64,000 nucleotides of DNA. Source: Rhynchopus sp. YZ270_cl-10. Taxonomy: Eukaryota; Euglenozoa; Diplonemea; Diplonemida; Diplonemidae. Where the stretch lies: NCBI GenBank assembly GCA_964035575.1, contig OZ037890.1:248001-312000 (forward strand), given 5' to 3'. Made by a program: the position numbers and the translations under genes. Shown here piece by piece: positions 32,096 to 43,600 of this stretch; the first letter of the stretch is position 1, and each line of letters opens with the position of its first letter. The notes beneath the pieces are model-generated. The model saw nothing but the letters and a program-made list of their open reading frames with translations, did no database searches and was not told the origin of the DNA.

Positions 32096-33616
32096 AAACC
32101 AAAGTAAATTTTTATTTTTTTAAATTGTTGGAGTAGTGTAGTATGCCTCAGTTGTGTTGCCAACAGGTGTGCAAATCTCCACTGTCCAAAAGTTCACTCA
32201 TGAAAAGGCCTCAGATCTCGGGCCTTTCTTTTCAGAAGAATCCAGCTGGTCGTATCTATGACTTTTTTTTGATTAGTTATAGACAACAAAACCAACAAAG
32301 TATAAATAAAAATGCAAAATATAAGTATTTCAACATATGCAATCAATAAGAGATCAATAAATATGTTCACATCTTTCTTTTTTATGCGGTATGTTTTGCA
32401 AAACGTAAAGAAAAGCAAATGCTCCATGCAGTTGAAATTTCAGTAGATTAGAAAAAATATAAAAACAGGCATGAGCAGGGGGAAAACAAAAAAAGCAAAG
32501 CAAGACTCCAGTATAGACTTTAATTAAGTCGCCGTCAATGGGTATCTTGGAAATTATGTCGTTTATTTTTATGTCGGCTGAAAGATCGAGGGCAACTCTG
32601 TTTTAATTATTTTCGGCGCCGCAGGCGAAAAAATTTGGGGTAAGGGACATGGTACAGAGTACACACACGTGTAAATACAATGGGGGTGGAAGGTACATCA
32701 GGCTGGAACACTAGCACTAGACTGGAACGGTATGGGAAATGAATAAGTTTGGTCGATGTCACCACTCGCCGTTTTTTCGCACAAAAAAAAAAAAAAAAAA
32801 ACAGCCATGTCCGTCACAGACACAATATCCTCCGCACTGAGCGCGGACCGAGAGCCGGCGTCCTGCGCCTGCTGAAGGGCACTCCGGAACAACATGGCTG
32901 TCCGTGAGTAGAAAACGATGGGTCAAATTCCTGTTAAGATGGTACGGTAGTGAGGTGTGGGTAGGGCTGTGTCTGCGAGAATGTTGTCGTCTTTATTATT
33001 GTCGCTTTTTTACTTTTTCGCCGAACCAAAACCGAGATAATTAAAAACGACATTTACCCTGTAACGTCATTATTCAGCAACTTTGAAAAGCGAAAATTGC
33101 GGCGGGAAAAAAAAAAAGTTATTTGGAAACTACGTTTATTTGGGGGTAAACTTATTAGAGCACAAAAAAAATTCCGCTTGCTTCGCGAGCGGAACTACCC
33201 CCTTAAAAAATTCTCCTCAAAAATAAAAGTAAGCATTCATTGTCCGTTGTATTGAAACACATACAGAAAAACTAGAGCAAAAAGAGCAAGCAAAACGTGC
33301 AGAGTAAACAATTTGTGTCCAGAAAAAATACTTCATCACTAGTGACAAAGTACGCGATGGGTTAACCATATTATAACTGTGTCGTGGACATTACACTAGG
33401 CATACCACGGCCAAATTACTACTACAAGATAACTTTAACTCTAGTTATTTTTCGAATTTTGTGGGTTTTGTGGTTTTAGGCCTACAGACGGCAATTTACC
33501 CAGAGGGTGTGGTGGTAAGGTAGATGTAGTACGTTGGTCTGACGTCGTCTCACTGAAAGGGACAAGTCCGAAGTCTGGTCCCTTCCAGTGGTAAAAAGGT
33601 GTTTTTGGCTTAAAAG
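32096..33616. other. Spacer with possible isolated exon
   Basis: A family 1 repeat is at 32125-32183. The GC-rich patch 32798-32895 gives, on the minus strand, MLFRSALQQAQDAGSRSAL and then SAEDIVSVTDMA before running into poly-T; it may be an exon or part of a lost gene, but no acceptor or partner exon was found. The plus strand of the same patch ends in a GTGAGT donor-like site. The rest is AT-rich and featureless. Confidence 0.35.
32125..32183 (+). repeat. Short dispersed hairpin repeat, family 1
   Basis: Third copy: TTGTTGGAGTAGTGTAGTAT, then TTGTGTTGCCAACAG, ending CAAATCTCCACT. Confidence 0.75.
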
Positions 33617-33845
33617 TTAACCCTTTACGGACCAAGACCGGTTTTTGCGATTTGCTATGATTTTCTCACCCATTGGTAAAATGTGATCCGATGCATATTT
33701 TTGATCGTACCTGGCCGCAATTGAAAGATTTTGAGCAGATCTTTCAAATGGAGCAGAAATCAAAATAAAATGAGAAAAATGGAAAATGGAAAATTGAGAA
33801 GAGCTGATATTTTTTTCTGAAATTTTTGAAGAAAAAAAATTATTC

Positions 33846-34154
33846 CGGCTGGGGGTGGCATCAAAACAAAAAACGCGGACAATGTCCGCGTTTTGGGGGG
33901 GGGGAGGGGGGGGGGTCTGAAATTCCACACGGTGGCTTGGTCAGGTGACTGACCAGGCTTTTAGCCTGGTCAAAATGACCAGGCCCCCCCTTGGTCATGA
34001 CCAAGCCCCCCCTTGGTCATGACCGAGGGGGGGCCTGGTCATGACCAAGGGGGGGCTTGGTCAGACCAGGCCCCCCCTTGGTCATGACGGGTAAAAATGC
34101 ACGGTGGGGGGTTTGAAAACCCTGCAAAAAAAAAACAAAATAAGAGTACAAAGC
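33846..34154. repeat. Long inverted arm, left
   Basis: Contains ACGCGGACAATGTCCGCG, then alternating GGTCATGACCAAG and CCCCCCC palindromic units, and ends CCTGCAAAAAAAAAAC next to array B. The same sequence, inverted, is at 38643-38880 plus 37954-38000; the two right-hand pieces are separated by a 634-bp insertion. Confidence 0.9.
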
Positions 34155-34155
34155 A

Positions 34156-34306
34156 TGTATACTGTGTATACTGTGTATACTGTGTATACTGTGTATACTG
34201 TGTATACTGTGTATACTGTGTATACTGTGTATACTGTGTATACTGTGTATACTGTGTATACTGTGTATACTGTGTATACTGTGTATACTGTGTATACTGT
34301 GTATAC
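34156..34306. repeat. (GTATACTGT)n array B
   Basis: About 17 units, the complement of ACAGTATAC. It ends at GTATACCATAC, where the element 34307-35418 begins. Confidence 0.95.
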
Positions 34307-35418
34307 CATACAATGCAACGAGGCCGAGTCGGCCTCGCCAAGGCCTGAAAATAAATACTCAGGCGTGCCTGAGGCGTACTCGGGATTAGTTACGTTTAAG
34401 TACGCCTCAGGCACGCCTGGGTATATTTATATTTCTTACCAGTATTTTGGTCAGGAACAAAAAAGTATTTACCCCCAAATTTTGTGGTTTTCGATTCAGA
34501 GGTAGCAAAATCTTTCAAATGCGGGGTCGCACGATGAAAAATGCGCCTCTGGGCCGAGCGAGTCGAAAAAATGAAAAGGGTTCGCTAAGCTTTGGTGCTG
34601 ATGATATATATTTTGGTGGTACCTTCGGGTATTTCATTGATTCAAGAATCATTGTAAACAAATCTCGGGGGTGCTTTTCGACTGGGTCCCTTCGGGGCCC
34701 AACTTGATGCAAGACGGAAGAGGCTCATACAAGGCTGGACCCTCTAACACTAGAGAGATCCCATCGAGATCCCAGAATTTTACACAGGCCTCCTTGATCC
34801 ACAGACCACAGCTCTATTTTTAGTACAACTATGGGGTGACCAAAGGACTTTTTTATACTTTTTTATACCTTTTTATACCCGAGGTATTACTCATCTTCTG
34901 CGAAGCCTCTTTTTAGGAGGCAGTTTACTGTAAGCAGTAACCATGATATTTTTCCACTAAAAATATATTGCGCCGCAATTTTCTCAGCAGGACACCGAAA
35001 GTTGATTTCAGCACATTTCAGGGGCGGAGGAAATACATGGCATGCCTTAGAAACGTGGTGACCTGTGCATAATAATTTTACATATCAGCAGAAATATGAA
35101 ACCGAGTATACTTTCCCCTGGTTTTTGGTACAAACTTAAAGTCACGCATTTTTTGCTAAAAAAATTGTCCGACCCCGGAATTTTTTCAGATCGCTCCGGA
35201 AATGCATCAGAGGCCCTTTTTGCGGGGGGGAAATACACACCAGGCGCCTGAAACGCAATTATACGTTGATATATACTCAGGCGTGCCTGAGGCGTACTTA
35301 AACGTAACTAATCCCGAGTACGCCTCAGGCACGCCTCAGTGACGCCTCAGGCACGCCTCTCGATATATTTTCCAGATACGAGTATTTTCAGGCGTACCCG
35401 GCCTCGTTGCATTGTATG
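34307..35418. mobile_element. Palindrome-ended element inside a GTATAC array
   Basis: Both ends read CATACAATGCAACGAGGCCG going inward, followed by a 26-bp-stem palindrome (ACTCAGGCGTGCCTGAGGCG and its inverse around ATTAGTTACG). The total inverted region is about 100-130 bp. GTATAC arrays abut both ends (34156-34306 and 35419-35490), so the element sits within the microsatellite. No gene inside; 34834 has a lone TGGGGTGACCAAAGG end like that of the 22444 element. Confidence 0.7.
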
Positions 35419-35490
35419 GTATACTGTGTATACTGTGTATACTGTGTATACTGTGAAGACTGTGTATACTGTGTATACTGTGTGTGCTGT
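35419..35490. repeat. (GTATACTGT)n array C
   Basis: About eight units, three of them degenerate. Followed by ACCACAGCACAGGACTTCAT and CTCTCA repeats that recur at 46738-46790. Confidence 0.9.
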
Positions 35491-37569
35491 GCGCGAGATA
35501 CCACAGCACAGGACTTCATAAGCTCTCACGGCTCCCACTAGTTCTCACTAAGCTCTCACAGCTCTCAGTAAGCTCACAGCCTGTGTTACGTGTCTCACGG
35601 CCGTTCGGTTGTGCACCCAGGTACCCAGACCCATGCAGTGGATAAGTCTAAATGGGAGCTGTCTAAGTATAAGTCTGATCCTGAGCCCAAATCTGCCCGG
35701 ACTTATAGGGTCATCGGACTTATGCACGGGTCATGGGGGTCGGACTTATGCACGGGGGGGAGTAGGTAAATAAATAAAAGCCCGCTCCCCCGCAAAATAC
35801 AGAGAGAACGACCATTTTTTTTTACCTGATTTTCATTAACCCGTCATTAACCCCTCATGGTGAGAGCACCAACAGACGACGAAATAGGGAGGTCATCAGC
35901 TATGCCAAGAATTCAAGGAAAATATCAGATATTTTGGGTTCTACCTGTCATGCAGTACGCAGTGTACTTTCGCTACAAAAACTATTTTACGAGTTTTGCT
36001 TGCCAAAACGAGTTGGTAATTAATGTTGTTTCATGAGCGCAGTGAGTGTGACGTACATAGAATAACCCATTTACTTCGCGCGATTTTGCGGTCATGTAAC
36101 CGACAAAGTATTTCACGCGTGAAATGAACACGTCGTAGCGGAAACACGTCGTTTGCGGACAACAACGGGGGGTTAAAGTCAGTCACTACTATAGCCATTA
36201 ACTCAGGGAGCATAGCTAGTGCAAGAAATCGAAACCAGTGCACAATTCACACTCCTTGTGGGTGGTTTTGTTGCCTTTTTTGTCACAGTAATTTTGGCCC
36301 AGGCATGCTCTTGAAGCATGGCAATTTAGTGTGTATGGGGCAGGGTGTTGTTTTGTTCTGAATTCTCTTTGTTATAACATCTAAGTCAATCGCGGGTGGT
36401 GGTTTGTGTAGCGTGAGGCACTCTTTTTTAATAAACTTGCTGCAGTTGCTATGCACTGTTATTTCTTCTGATTTATCATCATACAGCGTAACATAGTGGT
36501 TTCGCCTGGTCGACACAACCTTTGATAGATATGGGATAACCAACCCCCTTCGACCCCTCGTGGGTTCACTGAACAAGCCCTAGTGGTAGTTAAACGCGAT
36601 TGACATTTACATTCCTAGAGATGAAAGAACAAGACAACACTTCTGTACCCGCGCATCAAAATTGTGGAAAACTTTGCACCCCAAACACCCTCAACAACGC
36701 CCGCCAAAAGGCGCCCTGTTGCTGGGAGTTGGTTCTCAGGTTTGATACCTGCACAGCGGGCATTCCTGAGTCCAACGCGTGTTTGGCCTGTCTGCGGCGT
36801 TGCACCTAAAGTGCACGAAGACAGGGCCTGGTGGTACTTTTTGATAAAACAACTTGTTGTCAATTATAAAAAGATTGGAGGCAGCGCTGCAGGGCAAACA
36901 AAACGGATTGAAAAAGACAGAAGCTTGATTGTTTTCTTTGAGTACTCAATTAACCAGAACAACCGTACTTCAGTCTAACACATTTTTTCACCTTTTTGTT
37001 TTCCGGCTTGGAGCGCACAAACAACATGGATAACCAAGTTTTTGCAGGTTCAAAAACGATGGCAGTAGGCATCTTCTCGCTTCAGAGCACTATACGCTTG
37101 TTACATCTTGACGTTGGGAGAAGTCTCACCACTACAAGCTGAGGGTTTGTTGAAGGCTTCATGTCAACCTCGTTGAGAGGAGGTGGCGTGTCCACGCTTA
37201 GTGAATTGTTGTAACGCTCAGTGACTTGTCCAAACTTAGTTACTTGTTGTAACGCTTAGTGACTTGTCCACGTGGGGTGGCATGTCCACGCTTAGTTACT
37301 TGTTGTAAATACGGCCCGGCAAGGTCGGCCAACAAGACTTTGATAACATTTCTCTTAATATTGCACTTTTTTTGGCGTGGCTGCATAACCGATTCCCCGT
37401 GTTTCTACCAGTTGTCATGCCGGTTAGGGGGGCATTCATGTGTTGAAAAAAAAATTGTTTTCGTTGGTGAATCTTTTAAACGCCGGCATTTGCATTTCCG
37501 GAATCCGTCCGGCCAGTGATGGGGTCAATTTGCCGAAATGGACACGTTCTCGTTGTTGGTCAATTCCGC

Positions 37570-37953
37570 AGTATACACAGTATACACAGTATACACAGTA
37601 TACACAGTATACACAGTATACACAGTATACACAGTATACACAGTATACACAGTATACACAGTATACACAGTATACACAGTATACACAGTATACACAGTAT
37701 ACACAGTATACACAGTATACACAGTATACACAGTATACACAGTATACACAGTATACACAGTATACACAGTATACACAGTATACACAGTATACACAGTATA
37801 CACAGTATACACAGTATACACAGTATACACAGTATACACAGTATACACAGTATACACAGTATACACAGTATACACAGTATACACAGTATACACAGTATAC
37901 ACAGTATACACAGTATACACAGTATACACAGTATACACAGTATACACAGTATA
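37570..37953. repeat. (ACAGTATAC)n array D
   Basis: About 43 near-perfect 9-bp units, the longest array in the window. The left flank (37390-37569) is the same ~180 bp found left of array A; the right flank joins the inverted arm at CATGCTTTGTACTC. Confidence 0.95.
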
Positions 37954-38000
37954 CATGCTTTGTACTCTTATTTTGTTTTTTTTTTGCAGGGTTTTCAAAC

Positions 38001-38634
38001 CAGGGTATTAGGGTGAAAATCCAAAATTCTGGAAAAAACTGGGTTTTCTGGTTTTCTCTACTGGGTGGCGAAAACTAGTGTTTCCGGCGAAAACCTCCAC
38101 CATTGACGGACACAGTCACCTTTTTCGGGTTTTTCGGGGGTGGGGTCAGTGTCTTATCCAGGAATCCGATTTCAAAATATTTTTCGGCGCTGCTGACCCA
38201 GGGTAGACATTGGGAACATAGGGACTGTATTTTTTTTGCGGAGCAAAAAAATAATATAAAATGGCGCCGCAGGCGAAAATTTTTGAGGGTACGGTGTAAA
38301 AATCTAGCTTTTTACACCACAGAGCCACTCAAACGAACCCTTTTTTGCGGAGCAAAAAATGAAAAATGGCACCGCAGGCAAAAAAAAATCAAGGAACAGC
38401 CATTTCCCAAAGGCACTCCCGTGGTTCAACCACGGTTCTACCAGGCGGGGGGAAAATGCGGGGAAAAAAATCGAGTCCGCCCTAATCTGGGGACGACATT
38501 TACAGAAAGGCCTGGTGAAAAGTGTCGGTATTTTTTTCCCCTCCAGATTTCTCTGTTTTTTTTTTTTTTTTGAAAACCAGTTTTTGGAAAAACTGGTTTT
38601 CAAAACCAGTTTTTTTAACCACCCTAATACCCTG
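38001..38634. mobile_element. hAT-type non-autonomous element, 8-bp TSD
   Basis: Ends are CAGGGTATTAGGGTG, inverted (15 bp). TTTCAAAC is duplicated on both sides (37993-38000 and 38635-38642). The uninterrupted left arm at about 34110-34125 preserves the empty site with a single TTTCAAAC (read inverted). Size (634 bp), ends and low-complexity GGTTTTC/AAAACCAG interior closely parallel the 606-bp element at 8871. No transposase. Confidence 0.9.
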
Positions 38635-38642
38635 TTTCAAAC

Positions 38643-38880
38643 CCCCCACCGTGCATTTTTACCCGTCATGACCAAGGGGGGGCCTGGTCTGACCAAGCCC
38701 CCCCTTGGTCATGACCAGGCCCCCCCTCGGTCATGACCAAGGGGGGGCTTGGTCATGACCAAGGGGGGGCCTGGTCATTTTGACCAGGCTAAAAGCCTGG
38801 TCAGTCACCTGACCAAGCCACCGTGCAAAAACGCGGACATTGTCCGCGTTTTTTGTTTTGATGCCACCCCCTGCACACCT
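38643..38880. repeat. Long inverted arm, right (outer piece)
   Basis: Inverse of 33846-34110, with the same GGTCATGACC/CCCCCCC palindromic units and the GCGGACATTGTCCGC stem. The inner piece is 37954-38000. Confidence 0.9.
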
Positions 38881-39009
38881 GTTTTTTTCGGTATTCGAAA
38901 ATGGCTTTATTTGAAAGATCGGTCAAAATATTTCAAAAAAAAAAATCGATCAAAAAGTCCTGGGCTGGACGTTAAATTGCATCCGGGGGCCCTTTTGTGG
39001 CACTCCTCC

Positions 39010-39345
39010 TGAAACTCTATGAAGGTCTGACCTGAGGGTAAAAGGTGCTGGGTATGCTACCCTGGGTGCTGAAGGCAGGCGCACAACATGTGTGGAGGGA
39101 CCTGCAGAGCCCTAGCCAGTGAAGCCAAGGAGGCCCCCCTAGGAAACTAGGGAACGGATTGGAAGAGACCTCGCCGGTAGCCGGGAACCCTCCCTGGGCT
39201 AGTACAATGATGAAACTTCAATCTAAAGTCCACACCCATGTGGCGGCCGCTTTGGCATGCGTCTGTAAGGACAGCCTTGACTGATACTTTCTGTATTAGC
39301 ACACGATTGCCTCCCTGAAGGCTACGTAGCTACCTGAGTACAAAG
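39010..39345. other. GC-rich structured segment of unknown origin
   Basis: GC-rich and homopolymer-free, unlike its surroundings. It has many short complementary pairs (CCTAGGAAACTAGG; CGGTAGCCGGGAACC; GCTGGGTATGCTACCC). No good frame. It resembles the 3' tail of a LINE or a structured RNA in character, but no family was recognised. It lies inside the composite element. Confidence 0.35.
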
Positions 39346-39968
39346 TCCTGCATGGAGAGAAGGTACCAACTAACTAAATATACCGTAATTGTACAGAGGT
39401 TGGACAGTACAAAAGTTGAGGCTTTTGGGACTTTTGGCCAACTTGGCCTGGTGTTGAACACCGCATCCCCCGCACACGAATCTGCTTTCAGCCGCCTGTC
39501 CCAAGCAAGAAGAAGTTGTCGACCAACACCCTCCTGCCAGTGCCTCTGTACCCTGACCGTGTTGATGTAGCTTTTCTGTACAATGTCCCTCAAAAGACAC
39601 AGCCAGTTCAGGGTCAGGAACTGCAACGCCCCACTTTGCCCAGTCGCAGACATTTTCCATTATTTTAGTTTCGTTCTGAAGACCGTACAAAATAGTTCCC
39701 TGCACACCAAAGTTTGAATCCTCTGATGACTCATGATGACTCAAGCTCGTCAGAATAGTACATTATTATACCCAAAATATACCCGAAAAAGTCGAAAATT
39801 TGAACATGCCTCGATTTTGTGACAGTGTATGAGAGTGTCAAAATAAATTGAATCTTGCTTCTTTGGAAAGATTTCACATCAAATATTTCCATTGAAAAGA
39901 AAATCGCTGAAAAAGTCCAAGTAGAATGTAATTGAATTGCCATAAATGTCGTCTTGGTCCGTAAAGGG

Positions 39969-40638
39969 TTAAAATAAACGTGGCATTGTTTGTGGGAGTT
40001 CTTGGAGAAGGGAAGGAGAGCAGATAAATGCGAGAAGTCAAATTTATCTATTATAGCAAAATAGGGGATGGAGCAAATAAGACATCAGGTGAATGCGCCT
40101 CTGCGCACATTATGACCTTACAACATGATGTAAGAGATATGAAGGACAAAGTAGGCGGTGAAAAGAAAATTCAAAACAACAAAAAGAAAGGTTCATAAGA
40201 TGACCCTCAGCCTCTCGCTTGCGCTTAGTCACCTCGCACCTCGCACAAAATATGTTCACACAACCACATCGAAAACAACAAGAAAACGAAGAGAAAAAAA
40301 GCCCAAAATGCTGCCACCCATCGACTTCTGTTGCAACGCAAACTGTGACAACGCAAAATGCTCCAATAAAGCACACAAGGCCGCTCCCTCTATCCACTCT
40401 CGAGTTCATTGGAGAACTCCTGAGATCGTTTGTGAGGAAACCCGACAACGCGAGTGTATTATGGTTGCATCTCTTTTTGTAAATTTTGTTTTCTTCTCTT
40501 TGAGAACTTGGTTGCATCAGTGTGGATGTTCTGTTTTGATGGAATGAAATAAATAACAATTAGACGCGCAATGCACCTCCGCAGACGCAGGCATCCAAAA
40601 GTGTAACTTGAAAGAAATAAAACTAAATAAAGCTAAAG
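39969..40638. other. 3' flank block of Cys-rich copy 3
   Basis: About 40020-40638 matches 3649-4274 downstream of copy 1, including a CCTCAGCCTCTCG...GCTTAGTCACC hairpin repeat at about 40202-40232. The last ~380 bp also match downstream of copy 2. No gene. Confidence 0.6.
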
Positions 40639-43600
40639 CTAAGTCAAACAAATAGGTTCGTTTGTCCTCTGCTCCCGCCTTGTCGCCTGCTCAGACGCAA
40701 CTGTGCCTGTCGAAGCTTTGAACACAACAAGACCAACAAGTGCAATCAGCACAACACCACCCACACACAAGCAGACAATGAGCGCAATCATCCCCGACGC
40801 GAGGTCGTCGTCGCCGTCAACAGTGGGTTCAGGGGTTGTCACCGCCACAAGAACACCCGTCGTCCCTGTCGACACATTGAGAAGCTGGAACTCCTCGGAT
40901 GCGGAAGAGGGGTTCGCAATCTCGTCGTTGATGGTCTGTGTCACGTCCTCTGCTGTGCTGGTGCCAGCGTACTCAGTCGCCTCGAACAGAACCACTGTTC
41001 CGTCGTCTCCTTCCAGAACAGCAGCCTCTCTCACACTTGCGGCTGAGTCCACTGCTGTGCAGCCGGCAGCCAGCTTTGCCAGCGCACTCGAAGGACACCC
41101 ACCGGTGCAGGCACTGGCAGGGCACACCCAGTGGATCTCGAACGATGTCAGCACAGACTCCAGGAGCTGCTGCAGGAACGCCACAAAGCTGTTCGTGTTG
41201 AACGCAGCAAGGGCCAGACCCAGGACAAGCTCAAACACCTCCTTCACAACTTCCTCAACGCTGGGGCTGTGTGTTGGGTCCGCGGGGATGCTCGTTGGTG
41301 TGGCGGTTGGTGGTGCCTCGGTAGTTGGGGAGCTCGTGGGAGGGGACGTTGGGGTCGCTGTGGGTGCAGCTGTTGCGGGGATCGGGGTGTCCGTCTCGTC
41401 AGGAGTGTAATAGACAAGGGTGAAGTTGCCCACAACCTCAAGCCCTGGGCACGAGTCGCTCGTGTTGCTGCACCTCACGTCGCAGTGCTCGGCACACGTC
41501 AGCTCCAGATCCTTGCACGCATGCATTCCTTCGCACTGCACATCGCAGTTGGCCTTGTCGGGGCAAACGACCTTAGCCATCTCACACGCAGACTCCCCCA
41601 CACACGTCAGAGAAGGCCACATGCTGAGTTCAGAGGAACTAGAATGCTCGTCAGCAGACACCGCGACCTCCGCTTGCCTCCCACCGCCACCAGGTGGTGC
41701 AGGTGTTGGCGGTGATGGTGTCGGTGGGGATGGTGTTGGTGGTGCTGGTGTAGGTGGTGCTGGTGTTGGCGGCGCGGGTGTTGGTGGTGCTGGTGTAGGT
41801 GGCGCGGGTGTAGGTGGGGATGGTGTTGGCGGCGCGGGTGTTGGTGGTGCTGGTGTAGGTGGCGCGGGTGTTGGTGGTGCTGGTGTAGGTGGCGCGGGTG
41901 TCGGTGGCGCGGGTGTCGGTGGCGCGGGTGTTGGTGGTGATGGTGTTGGCGGTGATGGCGTTGGTGGTGCTGGTGTAGGTGGTGCTGGTGTTGGCGGCGC
42001 GGGTGTTGGTGGTGCTGGTGTAGGTGGCGCGGGTGTAGGTGGGGATGGTGTTGGCGGCGCGGGTGTTGGTGGTGCTGGTGTAGGTGGCGCGGGTGTCGGT
42101 GGCGCGGGTGTTGGTGGTGATGGTGTAGGTGGGGATGGTGTTGGCGGGGATGGCGTTGGTGGTGCTGGTGTAGGTGGCGCGGGTGTCGGTGGCGCGGGTG
42201 TTGGTGGTGATGGTGTAGGTGGGGATGGTGTAGGCGGTGACGGTGTCGGAGGTGACGGTGTTGGTGGTGCTGGTGTTGGTGGTGCTGGTGTAGGTGGGGA
42301 TGGTGTTGGCGGCGCGGGTGTTGGTGGTGCTGGTGTAGGTGGGGATGGTGTTGGCGGTGATGGCGTTGGTGGTGCTGGTGTTGGCGGTGACGGTGTCGGT
42401 GGCGCGGGTGTTGGCGGTGATGGCGTTGGTGGTGCTGGTGTAGGTGGGGATGGTGTTGGTGGTGATGGCGTTGGTGGTGCTGGTGTAGGTGGCGCGGGTG
42501 TAGGTGGGGATGGTGTTGGCGGCGCGGGTGTTGGCGGGGATGGCGTTGGTGGTGCTGGTGTTGGCGGCGCGGGTGTTGGTGGTGCTGGTGTAGGTGGCGC
42601 GGGTGTCGGTGGCGCGGGTGTTGGTGGTGATGGTGTAGGTGGGGATGGTGTTGGCGGCGCGGGTGTTGGCGGCGCGGGTGTTGGTGGTGCTGGTGTAGGT
42701 GGGGATGGTGTTGGCGGCGCGGGTGTTGGTGGTGCTGGTGTAGGTGGGGATGGTGTTGGCGGTGATGGCGTTGGTGGTGCTGGTGTTGGCGGTGACGGTG
42801 TCGGAGGTGACGGTGTTGGTGGTGCTGGTGTAGGTGGCGCGGGTGTCGGTGGCGCGGGTGTTGGTGGTGCTGGTGTAGGTGGCGCGGGTGTCGGTGGCGC
42901 GGGTGTTGGTGGTGATGGTGTAGGTGGGGATGGTGTTGGCGGCGCGGGTGTTGGTGGTGCTGGTGTTGGCGGTGACGGTGTCGGTGGCGCGGGTGTTGGC
43001 GGTGATGGCGTTGGTGGGGATGGTGTAGGCGGTGACGGTGTCGGAGGTGACGGTGTTGGTGGTGCTGGTGTAGGTGGCGCGGGTGTCGGTGGCGCGGGTG
43101 TTGGTGGTGATGGTGTAGGTGGGGATGGTGTTGGCGGCGCGGGTGTTGGTGGTGCTGGTGTTGGCGGTGACGGTGTCGGTGGCGCGGGCGTTGGCGGTGA
43201 TGGTGTTGGCGGTGCTGGTGTTGGTGGTGACGGTGTTGGTGGTGATGGCGTTGGTGGTGCTGGTGGTGCTGGTGTAGGTGGTGACGGTGTCGGTGGCGCG
43301 GGTGTTGGTGGGGATGGCGTTGGCGGGGATGGTGTTGGTGGTGCTGGCGTTGGTGGTGCTGGTGTTGGTGGTGCAGGTGTAGGTGGTGATGGTGTCGGTG
43401 GCGACGGTGTGGGTGCATGTGTCGGTGGTGCAGGTGTCGGTGGAGCTGGTGTGGGTGGAGGCGGGGTTGGTGGCACAAGTGTGGTTGCCGTTGGTGTCAA
43501 TGAGAATGTTGGTGACAGAGTCGATGTCAACGTCGGTGTGGTGGTTATTGTGAAGGTCGGCGTGTCTGTAAGTGTTATCGTCGTTGTTGGAGACTGTGTG

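Larger units (their letters stand above)
33621..39968. mobile_element. Composite piggyBac-type element (6.3 kb, nested)
   Basis: Perfect 18-bp inverted ends, CCCTTTACGGACCAAGAC, are each bordered by TTAA (33617-33620 and 39969-39972), the piggyBac signature. The interior contains a pair of long inverted arms (33846-34154 and 37954-38880), three GTATAC arrays, a palindrome-rich element (34307-35418) splitting one array, and a hAT-type insertion (38001-38634) in the right arm. Near both ends are TTGAAAGAT-type motifs like those in the smaller piggyBac element. No transposase is recognised, so it is probably a non-autonomous carrier enlarged by later insertions. The alternative, two unrelated solo ends that happen to match, is unlikely given 18 identical bases plus TTAA. 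Confidence 0.75.

Noticed and set aside
37440-38078. Long frames of TQYTQYTQY, SIHSIHSIH and YTVYTVYTV
   Set aside because: Translations of the 9-bp GTATAC array; no stop can occur in the unit in these frames.
39330-39744. Overlapping 107- and 124-codon minus frames near the composite element's right end as a piggyBac transposase
   Set aside because: No DDD motif or C-terminal Cys cluster could be recognised.
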